DNA of 64,000 nucleotides from an uncultured Bacteroides sp. (GCA_949285075.1 CASDXF010000006.1:31240-95239); one strand, 5' to 3'. Shown: positions 36,816-46,735, counted from the stretch's first letter. Program-made: numbers and translations. Notes: generated by a model from the letters alone, not told the origin.

Positions 36816-37471
36816 AACGATTACTTTTTGCCGTCCTGATAGCGATAGCTTCTGGCGGCGTGTACGCTCAGCACTGCTATGCGCCCGTAGATACGGTGAA
36901 GCTGAACAAGGCTTACCGTGCGCTGATGAAGGCTGACACGAAGGCCAATCAGGAGGCCTTCTTCAACGCCTTCCCGAAGAATTGGATGGAATATGTCGCC
37001 ACTTACCAGTATATAGAAACTAGTCGGTATATATGGGCGAAGGAAAATTCGCAGTATTCCTACATTCATGAACAGGTGTATAAGACCTTCAGGAGGCTGA
37101 ACGCCATACCTAAAGAGGCTTACTGCCGCAGGCTGATTGACCTCTGCGTCGGCGGAAGAGATTCTCCGGACGGGCCGAGTGCTTTGCTGTCGCTGTTGAG
37201 GGAAAAGATGAAGGAGATGCCGGACGTGTTCTTTTCCCTGCTCAGCGAGCTGAAGCCGGGCTATCAGTGCTATTTCTGGTCGTTCTATTGGTGGGCGATG
37301 TACCCGGACAAGAAGGAGAGCGACGCGCTGCTGAAGTCCTATCAGGAGAAGTACAAGGGTCGCTATCCGGAGGTGGTGGAGAACATGACGGGCGCTTACC
37401 GCTACTTTTGCGGGAACGTCACTTTTGCGGACTGGAGTTATTTTGATTTGGAAATATGGGAAACGAAATGA
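36812..37471 (+). CDS. Secreted hypothetical protein, paralogue 1
   Basis: 219 residues. Signal peptide MKRLLFAVLIAIASGGVYAQ, then HCYAPVDTVKLNKAYRALMK and FNAFPKNWMEYVATYQ; a middle helical stretch and a C-terminal GAYRYFCGNVTFADWSYF. No family recognised. The next gene encodes a paralogue with a nearly identical signal peptide and first 50 residues but a more diverged middle, and overlaps it by ATGA. Exported to the periplasm or beyond. The fast divergence after a conserved start suggests a role shaped by an outside partner, but no function can be claimed. Confidence 0.6.
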   Translation: MKRLLFAVLIAIASGGVYAQHCYAPVDTVKLNKAYRALMKADTKANQEAFFNAFPKNWMEYVATYQYIETSRYIWAKENSQYSYIHEQVYKTFRRLNAIPKEAYCRRLIDLCVGGRDSPDGPSALLSLLREKMKEMPDVFFSLLSELKPGYQCYFWSFYWWAMYPDKKESDALLKSYQEKYKGRYPEVVENMTGAYRYFCGNVTFADWSYFDLEIWETK

Positions 37472-38097
37472 AACGTTTACTGCTTGCCGTCCTGATAGCG
37501 ATAGCTTCCGGCGGCGTGTACGCTCAGCACTGCTATGCGCCCGTAGATACGGCGAAACTGAACAAGGCTTACCGCGCGCTGATGAAGGACAACACGGATG
37601 CCAATCGGGAGGCCTTCTTCGACGCTTTTCCAAATAACTGGATGGAGTACATCGCCACCTATCAGCCCATAGGGGCGGACCGGAAGCCAAACCCGCAGTC
37701 GCTGCTCATGAAGGAGCAGGTGGCGGCCTTTGGCGATATATTGGGGTCGGGGTGGATTTCTCCGGTAGAGTACTGCATGAAGCTGGTTACGCTCGGGGTG
37801 GGAGGCCAACTGGACTCGGGAGCCTCCAGCGCGTTGCAGAAGGTGATTCACGAGCAGGTGCTGATACTGCACGACGGAATCTTCAACTCGCTCGCGTGGC
37901 TGAAGCCCGGACATCAGTTCGAGTTCTGGGCCTTCTTCTGGTCGTCACCCTATCAGATAGCCTCGCTCAAGGGCGTGCGGGTCTACCTTCAGGAGAGGAA
38001 CGACAAGAAGCATCCGCAGGAGGTGAAGATTATGGAGGACGCTTACCGCTACTTCTACGGGAAAACCGGTCTGGCGAGCGAAGGCTATTACAGGTAG
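37468..38097 (+). CDS. Secreted hypothetical protein, paralogue 2
   Basis: 209 residues from the ATG that overlaps the previous stop (ATGA); an in-frame ATG at 37456 is inside the previous gene and would spoil the signal peptide. Signal MKRLLLAVLIAIASGGVYAQ, then HCYAPVDTAKLNKAYRALMK, FDAFPNNWMEYIATYQ. The centre (LGVGGQLDSGASSALQKVI) parallels CVGGRDSPDGPSALLSLL of paralogue 1, and the end (EDAYRYFYGKTG) parallels GAYRYFCGN. The 5' 140 bases of the two genes are almost the same at DNA level, showing a recent tandem duplication or gene conversion. Confidence 0.6.
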   Translation: MKRLLLAVLIAIASGGVYAQHCYAPVDTAKLNKAYRALMKDNTDANREAFFDAFPNNWMEYIATYQPIGADRKPNPQSLLMKEQVAAFGDILGSGWISPVEYCMKLVTLGVGGQLDSGASSALQKVIHEQVLILHDGIFNSLAWLKPGHQFEFWAFFWSSPYQIASLKGVRVYLQERNDKKHPQEVKIMEDAYRYFYGKTGLASEGYYR

Positions 38098-38216
38098 CCG
38101 GGCGTGCCGTCCGTCCGGCACGAAATGTTCCGTTTTCTATCTTTCCCGGCCTGCGGTCAAGAATCTCCGCGTGATGAAACGGGAGGGAAAATGAGACGGG
38201 AGACGCAAAAAAAAGC

Positions 38217-38224
38217 TATCTTCG
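38217..38224 (+). promoter_or_regulatory. -7 box of metG
   Basis: TATCTTCG, 35 bases ahead of the metG ATG; no clear -33 element seen. Confidence 0.45.
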
Positions 38225-38259
38225 CGTACCGATAGAAAACAACAATAAAGCGACGCGAT

Positions 38260-40302
38260 ATGGAAAAGAAATTCAAGAGAACTACCGTCACGTCGGCCCT
38301 GCCATACGCTAACGGTCCCGTACACATCGGACACTTAGCGGGCGTGTATGTGCCGGCGGACATTTACGCGCGATACCTGCGACTGAAGAAAGAAGACGTG
38401 CTCTTCATCGGGGGCTCCGACGAGCACGGTGTGCCCATCACCATCCGGGCCAAGAAAGAGGGAGTGACTCCGCAAGACGTGGTAGACCGCTACCACGCGC
38501 TCATCAAGAAGTCGTTCGAGGAGTTCGGCATCTCGTTCGACGTGTACGGGCGCACCTCTTCGCCCACGCACCGTCAGGTAGCTTCGGACTTCTTCCGCAA
38601 GCTCTATGACAAGGGAGAGTTTATTGAAAAGACTTCCATGCAATATTATGACGAAGAGGCGGGCCAGTTCCTCGCTGACCGATACATCACCGGAGAGTGT
38701 CCCCACTGTCACGCCGAGGGTGCCTACGGCGACCAGTGCGAGAAGTGCGGAACCTCGCTCTCGCCTACCGAGCTGATTAACCCGAAGAGCGCCATCAGCG
38801 GAAGCAAGCCGGTGATGAGGGAGACGAAGCACTGGTACTTGCCGCTCGACAAGCACGAGGCATGGTTGCGCCAGTGGATTCTGGAGGAGCATAAGGAGTG
38901 GCGCCCCAACGTGTACGGACAGTGCAAGAGTTGGCTCGACATGGGACTGCAACCTCGCGCCGTGAGCCGCGACCTCGACTGGGGAATCCCCGTGCCCGTT
39001 GAGGGGGCCGAGGGAAAGGTGCTCTACGTGTGGTTCGACGCTCCCATCGGCTACATCTCCAACACGAAGGAGCTGCTGCCCGACTCGTGGGAGAAGTGGT
39101 GGAAAGACCCCGAGACGCGCCTCGTGCACTTCATCGGGAAGGACAACATCGTGTTCCACTGCATCGTGTTCCCCGCCATGCTGAAGGCCGAGGGAAGCTA
39201 TATCCTGCCGGACAACGTACCCGCCAACGAGTTCCTGAACCTTGAGGGAGACAAGATTTCCACCTCGCGCAACTGGGCCGTATGGCTGCACGAGTATCTC
39301 GCCGACTTCCCCGGCAAGCAGGACGTGCTGCGCTACGTGCTGACGGCCAACGCGCCCGAGACGAAGGACAACGACTTTACGTGGAAAGACTTCCAAGCGC
39401 GCAACAACAACGAGCTGGTGGCCGTCTACGGAAACTTCGTCAACCGGGCGATGGTGCTGACGCGGAAATACTTCGACGGACGGGTGCCCGCGCAGGGCGC
39501 GCTGACCGACTACGACCGCGAGACGCTGCGCGAGTTCGCCGACGTGAAGGCGGAGGTGGAGAAGCTGCTCGACGTGTTCAAGTTCCGCGACGCGCAGAAG
39601 GAGGCGATGAACCTCGCCCGCATCGGAAACAAGTACCTCGCCGACACCGAGCCGTGGAAACTGGCCAAGACGGACATGGAGCGCGTGGGGACGATACTGA
39701 ACATCTCGCTGCAACTGGTGGCCAATCTGGCCATCGCCTTCGAGCCGTTCCTGCCCTTCAGCTCGAAGCGGCTGCGCCAGATGCTGAACATGACGGCCTT
39801 CGAGTGGGCGCAACTGGGACGGAACGACCTCTTGCCCGAGGGACATCAGCTGAACGAGCCGGAGTTGCTGTTCGAGAAGATAGAGGACTCCGTCATCGAC
39901 GGACAGATACAGCGGCTCGAAGAGATAAAGAAGGCGAACGAGGCCGCCAACTACAAGGCGAATCCCGTCAAGCCCGTCATCTCGTTCGAGGAGTTCGAGA
40001 AGCTGGACATCCGCGTGGGTACGGTGCTCGAATGCGAGGCGGTGCCCAAGATGAAGAAGCTGCTGAAGTTCAAGATAGCCGACGGACTGGAGAACCGCAC
40101 CATCGTGAGCGGCATCGCCCAACACTATAAGCCGGAAGAACTGGTAGGCAAGCAGGTGTTGTTTATCGCTAACTTGGCTCCCCGCCAGTTTAAGAACGGC
40201 TTGGTGAGCGAGGGCATGATTCTGTCCGCCGAGGACTACGACGGCTCGTTGGCGGTGACCTCCCTGCTGCGCGAGGTGAAGCCGGGCAGCGAAGTGAAGT
40301 AA
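38260..40302 (+). CDS. metG: Methionyl-tRNA synthetase
   Basis: 680 residues. The class I HIGH motif is PVHIGHLAG (about 20-28); the zinc-binding knuckle [18 protein letters not shown] lies at about 147-164; the KMSKS equivalent is GDKISTSRN (about 331-339). The C-terminal 105 residues (from about 576, [16 protein letters not shown]) are a Trbp111-like tRNA-binding OB domain, usual in Bacteroidetes MetRS. It charges tRNA-Met in the cytoplasm. Its stop overlaps the flippase start by one base, so a housekeeping gene heads the glycan gene cluster. Confidence 0.95.
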   Translation: MEKKFKRTTVTSALPYANGPVHIGHLAGVYVPADIYARYLRLKKEDVLFIGGSDEHGVPITIRAKKEGVTPQDVVDRYHALIKKSFEEFGISFDVYGRTSSPTHRQVASDFFRKLYDKGEFIEKTSMQYYDEEAGQFLADRYITGECPHCHAEGAYGDQCEKCGTSLSPTELINPKSAISGSKPVMRETKHWYLPLDKHEAWLRQWILEEHKEWRPNVYGQCKSWLDMGLQPRAVSRDLDWGIPVPVEGAEGKVLYVWFDAPIGYISNTKELLPDSWEKWWKDPETRLVHFIGKDNIVFHCIVFPAMLKAEGSYILPDNVPANEFLNLEGDKISTSRNWAVWLHEYLADFPGKQDVLRYVLTANAPETKDNDFTWKDFQARNNNELVAVYGNFVNRAMVLTRKYFDGRVPAQGALTDYDRETLREFADVKAEVEKLLDVFKFRDAQKEAMNLARIGNKYLADTEPWKLAKTDMERVGTILNISLQLVANLAIAFEPFLPFSSKRLRQMLNMTAFEWAQLGRNDLLPEGHQLNEPELLFEKIEDSVIDGQIQRLEEIKKANEAANYKANPVKPVISFEEFEKLDIRVGTVLECEAVPKMKKLLKFKIADGLENRTIVSGIAQHYKPEELVGKQVLFIANLAPRQFKNGLVSEGMILSAEDYDGSLAVTSLLREVKPGSEVK

Positions 40303-41759
40303 TGCCCGAACCGTCACTGAAACAGAAAACGGCCAAAGGACTATTCTGGGGCGGGCTCAGCAACGGCATACAGCAGTTGCTGAGCCTCGCCTTCGGAGTG
40401 TTCCTCGCCCGTGTCCTCGACTCGTCGGACTACGGCATCGTGGGGATACTGGCCATCTTTCCCGCCATAGCCACTACCATTCAGGACAGCGGGTTCACGG
40501 CGGCGTTGACCAACCGGAAGACCTTCAGGCACGAGGACTATAACGCCGTGTTCTGGTTCAACGTGACGGCGGGCTTGGTGATGTATGCGCTGCTGTTTCT
40601 CGGCGCGCCGCTCATCGCCCGCTTTTTCGGCGACCGCTACGACGGCGGCGAACTGGTTACGCTGTCGCGCGTGCTGTTTCTCGCCTTCCTGATTTCCAGT
40701 ACGGGCATCGCCCACAACGCCATTCTCTTCAAGAATATGCGGGTGAAGGAGATAGCCAAAATCAACCTGCTCTCCCTCGTCCTTTCCGGATGCGTCGGCG
40801 TGGCGACGGCCTGCGCCGGGATGGGCTATTGGGCGTTGGTGGCGCAGAACATCGCGTTCGTCACGGGAACCTCCTTGCTGAGGTGGCGTTATTCCGCGTG
40901 GCGGCCTACGCTCCCCGTCAGCTTCCGCCCGCTGAAAGGCATGTTCTCGTTCAGCGTCAAGCTGTTGCTGACGAACATTGTCAACCAGATTAACGGCAAC
41001 ATCTTCTCCGCCATCTTGGGACGGTACTATACGCCCGGTGACGTGGGCTTCTATACGCAGGGCTACAAGTGGATGTCTATGGGACAGCAGAGCGTAGGCG
41101 GAATGATTAACGGCATCGCCCAGCCTCTTTTCGCTCAGGTGGGCGACGACGGCGAGCGGCGGGTTCGCGTGCTGCGCAAGATGCTCGCCTTCACCAGTTT
41201 CGTTTCTTTCCCCGCCTTGTTGGGCTTGGCCTTCGTCTCCCGCGAGCTGATTCTGATTACCATCGGCGAGAAGTGGCTTCCCTCCATTCCCTACCTCCAA
41301 CTGCTGTGCGTGTTCGGGGCTATCTGGCCCATCCTGAACCTTTACTTTCAGGTGGCCATCAGTCAGGGTCGTTCCAACATCTACCTTTGGAGCAACATCG
41401 TCTTTGGTGTATTCCAGATAAGCGTCGCGCTGCTGATGATTCGGTACGGCATTTTTTGGATGGTGGTGGCCTACGTGGGCGGTTTCGTGGCGTTGCTGTT
41501 CGTGTGGCAGGCCATCATCAAGCGGCTGACCGGCCTCGCTTACCGGGCGGCGATGAGGGAGATGCTTCCCTATGCGGGTTGCGCGGTGGCGGCGATGGGG
41601 ATAGCCTGTTATCTGACGAGGTCCATAGAAAACGTATACTTGCTGCTGTTGGCCAAGATTGCGGTGACGGCGGCGCTGTATCTCGCCGTGATGAGGCTCT
41701 GCGGTTCCGCCATCCTGAAGGAGTGCGCGGCGTTTGTCAGAAACAAGATAAGGAAATGA
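40302..41759 (+). CDS. Wzx-type polysaccharide flippase
   Basis: 485 residues with about 12-14 membrane helices. The start (KTAKGLFWGGLSNGIQQLLS, ARVLDSSDYGIVGILAIFP) is typical of the MATE/MVF-superfamily lipopolysaccharide exporters (PST family, WzxC-like). It should move lipid-linked oligosaccharide from the cytoplasmic to the periplasmic face of the inner membrane. It begins inside the metG stop codon (TAATG) and is followed by five glycosyltransferase-like genes. Confidence 0.87.
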   Translation: MPEPSLKQKTAKGLFWGGLSNGIQQLLSLAFGVFLARVLDSSDYGIVGILAIFPAIATTIQDSGFTAALTNRKTFRHEDYNAVFWFNVTAGLVMYALLFLGAPLIARFFGDRYDGGELVTLSRVLFLAFLISSTGIAHNAILFKNMRVKEIAKINLLSLVLSGCVGVATACAGMGYWALVAQNIAFVTGTSLLRWRYSAWRPTLPVSFRPLKGMFSFSVKLLLTNIVNQINGNIFSAILGRYYTPGDVGFYTQGYKWMSMGQQSVGGMINGIAQPLFAQVGDDGERRVRVLRKMLAFTSFVSFPALLGLAFVSRELILITIGEKWLPSIPYLQLLCVFGAIWPILNLYFQVAISQGRSNIYLWSNIVFGVFQISVALLMIRYGIFWMVVAYVGGFVALLFVWQAIIKRLTGLAYRAAMREMLPYAGCAVAAMGIACYLTRSIENVYLLLLAKIAVTAALYLAVMRLCGSAILKECAAFVRNKIRK

Positions 41760-41763
41760 AACT

Positions 41764-42792
41764 ATGATAAAGGGAATAAATCGGGAGAAAAGGCTCGTCG
41801 AGGTGTACAGCGCATTGAACGCCTCGTTCCGCAAGACCTGTGTGTTCCATGTGGGAGCCAGTGGCGGGTTCTTCTCGGAGTACAACATGATGCTGCTCGC
41901 CATGCTCTATTGCCTTGTCCATCGCATACGGTTTACGCTTTATTCGGCGGACGCTAACTTCGCTTACGGCAAAGGGTGGACGGATTACTTCGAACCGTTC
42001 TGCGAGGAGTGCTCCTCGTCCGTTCACAGGAGGCTGAACCAACGTCCGACGGGCGACTGGAAAACCATTTGGCGACTGGCGGCGGAGAGGCGGTCGGCGG
42101 GTGTCGTGGCGTGGAAGCTGAAGAGCGAGGCCGCGCGGCTGATGGCGGAGGTGGAGAAACGCCGTGCCGGAGTGGACTACTATATGCGGGACATCTGGCC
42201 CGGACTGTTGGCGATGCGGACGGACGAACGTTACCGGATACCGGAACTGGGCATCGACGGCGACCTTTCCGTTGCGGTGCGTACACTGGCGAGAATGACT
42301 TGGCGGCTGAATCCCGAGACCGCCGCCGAGGTCAACGCCTTGCGCATGGCCGCCGGACTGCCGGAGCGGTACGTCGGCTGCCAGATACGGGGCGGAGACA
42401 AGACGATGGAGTTCGGCCTTGTCCCGGCGGAGGAGTATGTCCGGACATTGGCCGCGCGCTCTGCGGTAAAAGACGTGTTTGTCCTGACGGACGACTACCG
42501 GTCACTGGAGGAGCTTCGGCGGAATCATCCGGACCGCCGTTGGTTCAGCCTTTGCGAGGAGACGGAGCGGGGATACGTTCACGGGGCCTTCGTCAGGAAC
42601 AGCAAGGAGGAGTTACGGAGACGCGTCGTCCGCCTGCTCGCCTCTGTCGACACGCTGACCGGAGCGGAACTGTTCGCCGGAACGCGCACCTCGAATCCCA
42701 GTGTCTTTCTATACATGTATATGCCTGAGTCCTGCGTGGACACGGACGGCAACGAAAACTTATTGACTAACTCAACATTAGGAATCAAATGA
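41764..42792 (+). CDS. Putative fucosyltransferase-like glycosyltransferase (GT23-like)
   Basis: 342 residues, no signal. An N-terminal FHVGASGGFFSEYNMMLLAM segment parallels the GGLGN-type start of GDP-fucose-using GT-B enzymes, and the C-terminal half has CQIRGGDKTMEFG, resembling the H-V-R-R-x-D GDP-fucose motif of alpha-1,6-fucosyltransferases, followed by VKDVFVLTDDYRSLEEL. Assignment to GT23 or a related O-fucosyltransferase clan is by these motifs only. It overlaps the next gene by ATGA. Cytoplasmic side of the inner membrane, glycan assembly. Confidence 0.55.
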   Translation: MIKGINREKRLVEVYSALNASFRKTCVFHVGASGGFFSEYNMMLLAMLYCLVHRIRFTLYSADANFAYGKGWTDYFEPFCEECSSSVHRRLNQRPTGDWKTIWRLAAERRSAGVVAWKLKSEAARLMAEVEKRRAGVDYYMRDIWPGLLAMRTDERYRIPELGIDGDLSVAVRTLARMTWRLNPETAAEVNALRMAAGLPERYVGCQIRGGDKTMEFGLVPAEEYVRTLAARSAVKDVFVLTDDYRSLEELRRNHPDRRWFSLCEETERGYVHGAFVRNSKEELRRRVVRLLASVDTLTGAELFAGTRTSNPSVFLYMYMPESCVDTDGNENLLTNSTLGIK

Positions 42793-43790
42793 AGGAAATA
42801 CAAATCAACTTTGTAGACTTTTGGTCGGGCTTCGTACCCGAGGAGTGCTTTATCTATCGCCTTTTGTCGCAGCGCTATCAGGTGGTTATCTCCGAACGGC
42901 CCGACTACTTGTTCTATTCGTGCGGAGGCTATCGGCATCTGGACTATCCAGACGCTGTGAGGATATTCTATACGGGCGAGAACGTAGTGCCCGACTTTAA
43001 CGTCTGCGACTACGCCATCGGCTTCCACCACTTGCGTTTCGAGGACCGCTATGTGCGCTTCCCGCTCTACCTCGTTTACCGTATTACCCCCGAGGAACTG
43101 GAAAGGTTGGAAAAACCGAAGGTCGTCAGTCCAGAGTTGGCTAACCGGAAGTTCTGTAACTTCGTCTACTCTAACGGCAAGCAGGCCGACCCGATGAGGG
43201 AGTCTTTCTTCCGGCTGTTGTCCGAATATAAGAGGGTAGACTCCGGCGGACGTTACCTGAACAATATTGGCGGGCCGGTAACCGACAAGTTGGAGTTTCT
43301 GAGCCAGTACAAATTCACCATCGCTTTCGAGAACTGCGCCTTGTCCGGCTATACGACAGAGAAGATACTCGACCCGATGCGCGCCCTCTCCATGCCCATC
43401 TATTACGGAGACCCGAACGTGGATAGGGACTTCAATCCCGGAGCGATTATCCGGATTAAGGACAGGACGTCTTTGGAGCGGGCCGTAGAGGAGATTGTCC
43501 GCCTTGACCGCGATGACGAGGCTTATCTGGAGAAGTTGCGGCGACCGTGGTTCGCGCAGACGGGCATTACGAAGTCGTACGAGAGCAAGTTGGAGAACTT
43601 TCTCTCGCACATCATAGAGCAACCTTTCGAGAAGGCTTTCCGCACTACGGACTACGCGTGGGCGGGATATTACAAGCAATGCCTCCGCCGGGCGATGCCG
43701 CTGAACGGGAATCCGCTGTTCCGCAAGGTGTGGGGAATAGCCGACCGTTGGAAACGGCTCTCTGCGGGCGGGCGAAAAAAGGAAGATTGA
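42789..43790 (+). CDS. GT10 alpha-1,3/4-fucosyltransferase-like protein
   Basis: 333 residues. RIFYTGENVVPDFNVCDYAIGF is the usual GT10 middle motif, and the C-terminal KFTIAFENCALSGYTTEKI, then DPMRALSMPIYYGDPNV, is the GDP-fucose-binding signature of bacterial alpha-1,3/4-fucosyltransferases. No C-terminal heptad repeats as in Helicobacter FucT. It would add fucose to GlcNAc or glucose in a surface glycan, giving Lewis-like epitopes if the acceptor is LacNAc; the acceptor is unknown. It overlaps the gene before it by four bases. Confidence 0.82.
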   Translation: MKEIQINFVDFWSGFVPEECFIYRLLSQRYQVVISERPDYLFYSCGGYRHLDYPDAVRIFYTGENVVPDFNVCDYAIGFHHLRFEDRYVRFPLYLVYRITPEELERLEKPKVVSPELANRKFCNFVYSNGKQADPMRESFFRLLSEYKRVDSGGRYLNNIGGPVTDKLEFLSQYKFTIAFENCALSGYTTEKILDPMRALSMPIYYGDPNVDRDFNPGAIIRIKDRTSLERAVEEIVRLDRDDEAYLEKLRRPWFAQTGITKSYESKLENFLSHIIEQPFEKAFRTTDYAWAGYYKQCLRRAMPLNGNPLFRKVWGIADRWKRLSAGGRKKED

Positions 43791-43860
43791 AGCGTCTGAA
43801 AAAAACATAACGGATAAGAAAAAACAAGGGCATGTTTGTTATATAGGCAAAAGGAAAGAT

Positions 43861-44829
43861 ATGGGAACAGTAGAAAGACCGAAAGTCAGTGTCGTTATGC
43901 CGATTTATAACACGGAAGCCTACTTGGAGCAAGCCGTAGGATGTATACTCAGGCAAACATTGAGGGACTTGGAAATCATCGCCGTGGATGATGGCTCTAC
44001 CGACGGGAGTCCGGATATGCTGGAACGGATGGAACTGACCGACCAGAGGCTGTTGGTATATCCGCAGAGGAACAGTGGGCAGTCTGTCGCGAGGAACGTG
44101 GGAGTGAGGGAGTCTGACGGGGAATACCTTTATTTCTTCGATAGTGACGACCTTGTGCGGGAGGACGCCTTGCAACGCTGCTATGAGGTAGCCGTGAGTC
44201 GGGGAAGCGACGTGGTGTGCTTCGACGGGACGTTTATCACCGAGAAGGGCGACGAGATTGACACGCCCTGCACCTACCGGCGTAAGGGAGTGCTCGACCC
44301 GGAGCGGGACTATACCGGCCCGGAGGCGTTGGAAGCGTTGCTGAGCTCCGGCTGTTTCTCGGCTTCGCCTTGTCTCTGCTTCATCCGGGCCGATTATCTG
44401 GAGGATATCCACCTCCGTTTCTATCCCGGCATCATTCACGAGGATCAGCTTTTCACTTTCCTGCTTTATCTGTGCGCCGAACGTGTCGCTTACGTGGACG
44501 AGCCGCTGTTCTTCCGCCGTACGCGCGGCGGCTCTACCATGACGTCGCCTGTCTCCATGCGCAACGTCGACGGTTATCTTACCGTCTGCCGGGAGATGGA
44601 GAAGACACTCGCCCGATGGCCATGGCGGCCCGTTCAGCGGGATTTGCTTCGCCGTCAGGTCAGGACGCTGTTGGGGGTAGCCGCCTCTACCGCACTGCCG
44701 CTGCCTTTCGGACGGCGGATGCAGGTATTGGGAAAGCTGCTTTTCCGCTTTTTCGGTAAGGTGGGCTTGCCTTCCGTCTTGTTATTGCTTTTCCCTTGTC
44801 TGAAACGTAAAAAGAATAAAAGGAAATGA
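43861..44829 (+). CDS. GT2 family glycosyltransferase
   Basis: 322 residues. KVSVVMPIYNTEAYLEQAV, AVDDGSTDGSPDML and the DXD-type YLYFFDSDDLVRED are the GT-A fold signature of family 2. Later: AGIIHEDQLF-type segment (GIIHEDQLFTFLLY) with the catalytic-type E-D. Ends in a basic tail (KRKKNKRK), probably membrane contact. It transfers one sugar in the surface glycan made by this cluster; donor unknown. Its stop overlaps the next start by ATGA. Confidence 0.85.
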   Translation: MGTVERPKVSVVMPIYNTEAYLEQAVGCILRQTLRDLEIIAVDDGSTDGSPDMLERMELTDQRLLVYPQRNSGQSVARNVGVRESDGEYLYFFDSDDLVREDALQRCYEVAVSRGSDVVCFDGTFITEKGDEIDTPCTYRRKGVLDPERDYTGPEALEALLSSGCFSASPCLCFIRADYLEDIHLRFYPGIIHEDQLFTFLLYLCAERVAYVDEPLFFRRTRGGSTMTSPVSMRNVDGYLTVCREMEKTLARWPWRPVQRDLLRRQVRTLLGVAASTALPLPFGRRMQVLGKLLFRFFGKVGLPSVLLLLFPCLKRKKNKRK

Positions 44830-45695
44830 TTACACTTATTCCCATAGGCGGACTCGCCAACCGGATGCGGGCCGTCGCCTCCGCCTTTACGTTAGCCCGG
44901 AGCACCGGGCACGAGTTGCGTGTCGTCTGGTTTAGGGACCGGGGACTGAATTGCCGGTTCACCCGGCTGTTCGATGCGGGCTCGCTGCCTTCCGGCATCC
45001 GGCTGACGGAAGCGTCGGGCCTTGACGCGCTTCTTTACGACCGTCCTCGCCGGAGAAACCTGCGCGTCCCTCTCGTCGCGCAAAGCCTGCTGTTCGACTC
45101 CCGCCTGTACGAGAACGAGGTGGCCGCGCTGATGGAGCGCCGGTTCGACTTCGTGGCGTGGGCGAAAAACGGGGCGATTGATTCCTCCGCTCCCTCCGGA
45201 ACAGTTCCCCGACTCTATATCGCCACTTACAGCGCCTTCCTGCCTTATCCGGACGATATGCTGAGCGAGGTTTTCCGGCCCGTGGATTCCATTCGCCGGA
45301 AAGCGGACGACATCGCCCGGCAGTTCGACGGGCACACGACGGGCGTGCACATCCGGCGCTCGGACAACGCGCAGTCTATCGCCCTGAGTCCCCTTTCCCT
45401 CTTCGTCGAGCGGATGGAGCGGGAGATTCAGGCCGACCCGCTCGCCCGCTTCTACGTGGCTTCCGACTCCGAGGAGGACAAGGAGGCCTTGCGGCGGAGG
45501 TTCGGCGAGCGTGTCCTCACCCACCGCTTCTCGGCCGAGCGAAGCTGTCCCGAGGGCATAGAGGACGCGTTGGCGGAGATGCTTGTCCTCTCCTCCACAC
45601 GCCAGATTATCGGCTCCTGTTGGAGCTCGTTCTCCGAGATTGCAGCCCAACTGTCGGGCATTCCGTGTATCATCCTAAAGAAAGACATCTCATGA
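44826..45695 (+). CDS. Putative fucosyltransferase-like glycosyltransferase
   Basis: 289 residues. MITLIPIGGLANRMRAVAS is the glycine-rich start of GDP-fucose-dependent GT-B enzymes (GT11/GT23/NodZ type), and TTGVHIRRSDNAQSI carries the H-I-R-R-x-D motif that binds GDP-fucose. The C-terminal SSTRQIIGSCWSSFSEIAAQ fits the clan's S-S-F/T-S-x-x-A end. Specificity cannot be read. It overlaps the genes on both sides by four bases, so the set is translationally coupled. Confidence 0.6.
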   Translation: MITLIPIGGLANRMRAVASAFTLARSTGHELRVVWFRDRGLNCRFTRLFDAGSLPSGIRLTEASGLDALLYDRPRRRNLRVPLVAQSLLFDSRLYENEVAALMERRFDFVAWAKNGAIDSSAPSGTVPRLYIATYSAFLPYPDDMLSEVFRPVDSIRRKADDIARQFDGHTTGVHIRRSDNAQSIALSPLSLFVERMEREIQADPLARFYVASDSEEDKEALRRRFGERVLTHRFSAERSCPEGIEDALAEMLVLSSTRQIIGSCWSSFSEIAAQLSGIPCIILKKDIS

Positions 45696-46612
45696 CAGAC
45701 CTCGCTCCCATACTGCTGTTTGTGTACAACCGTCCCGCCCATGCGGAGCGGTGTGTCGCTTCTCTGCTGAAAAACGGACTGGCGGCCCGAAGTCGGCTTT
45801 TCGTCTATTCCGACGGGCCGAAGACGGAGGCCGACCGGGAACCGGTGGAGCGGACCCGGGCCTTTGTCCGGAGGATAGAGGGGTTCGCCGCCGTCAGCCT
45901 TGTGGAGCGGGAGACGAACTGGGGGCTCGCCCGTAACATCATCGACGGGGTGAGCGCGCAGGTAGAACGCTACGGAAGGGTCATTGTGTTGGAGGACGAC
46001 CTTGTCGTGGCCCCGTACTTCCTCCGTTTCATGAACGACGCGCTCGAAGCCTATAAGGACGAGCCTCGGGTGGGGCACATACAGGCCTGCGACTTCACGG
46101 GCGACCCGACGCTGCCGAACACTTTTCTTATCAAGTTCACTGGCAGTTGGGGATGGGCCACGTGGGACAGGGCGTGGCGGCACTTCAACCCTGACGGAAA
46201 AGCGTTGCTAAGCGAGCTGACGGCCCGCCGGCTGAACCGGACCTTCGACTTCAACGGCAACTACCCCTTCACCCGTATGCTGCGCAGGCAGACGGAGGGT
46301 CGGAACAACTCTTGGGCCATACGGTGGAACGCCAGTCTCTTCCTCGCCGACATCCTCTCGCTCAACGTCGGACGCTCACTGGTACGGAACGACGGCTTCG
46401 ACGGCAGCGGGACGCACTGCGGCGACGACGACCTCTACCGCTCCTCCTTATGGCTCGACCCGTTGCCCGTGTCACGCATCGAACCCGCGGTGGAGAACCG
46501 TGAGGCCCGTAAAGCCTTCGCACGCTACTATCACCGCACCAACGGCTTTACGGCGAAGGTTATCCGGAGGCTGAAACGGACGTTCCGGCCCTTCCTGAAG
46601 CGGAAAGGGTAA
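45692..46612 (+). CDS. Glycosyltransferase, GT-A fold
   Basis: 306 residues from MTDLAPILLFVYNRP, the start that overlaps the previous stop (ATGA). PILLFVYNRPAHAERCV, FVYSDGPKTE and GRVIVLEDDLVVAPYFL (the DXD-type EDD) are typical of the family 2-like enzymes with similarity to GnT-I. GSWGWATWDRAWRHF is a second conserved block. Last gene of the cluster; the 285-base gap after it contains a dispersed repeat. Confidence 0.8.
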   Translation: MTDLAPILLFVYNRPAHAERCVASLLKNGLAARSRLFVYSDGPKTEADREPVERTRAFVRRIEGFAAVSLVERETNWGLARNIIDGVSAQVERYGRVIVLEDDLVVAPYFLRFMNDALEAYKDEPRVGHIQACDFTGDPTLPNTFLIKFTGSWGWATWDRAWRHFNPDGKALLSELTARRLNRTFDFNGNYPFTRMLRRQTEGRNNSWAIRWNASLFLADILSLNVGRSLVRNDGFDGSGTHCGDDDLYRSSLWLDPLPVSRIEPAVENREARKAFARYYHRTNGFTAKVIRRLKRTFRPFLKRKG

Positions 46613-46735
46613 CGGCAGGCGGACGGCGAACGTCGCGGAAAGCCCTGACCAAACCGTTTACCCCCGAATCGCCATTAGAAAAAAACGCTTGACGGGAACA
46701 GATACATCGCTACAACGTCCGCCGTAAGAAATGTA

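Noticed and set aside
38335-40317. 660-codon antisense frame opposite metG
   Set aside because: Complementary shadow of a well-defined synthetase gene with all motifs on the plus strand.
40341-41903. 520-codon antisense frame across the flippase gene
   Set aside because: High-GC shadow of the coding strand; composition rich in His/Arg/Gln/Gly and no motif, while the plus strand encodes a clear membrane flippase.
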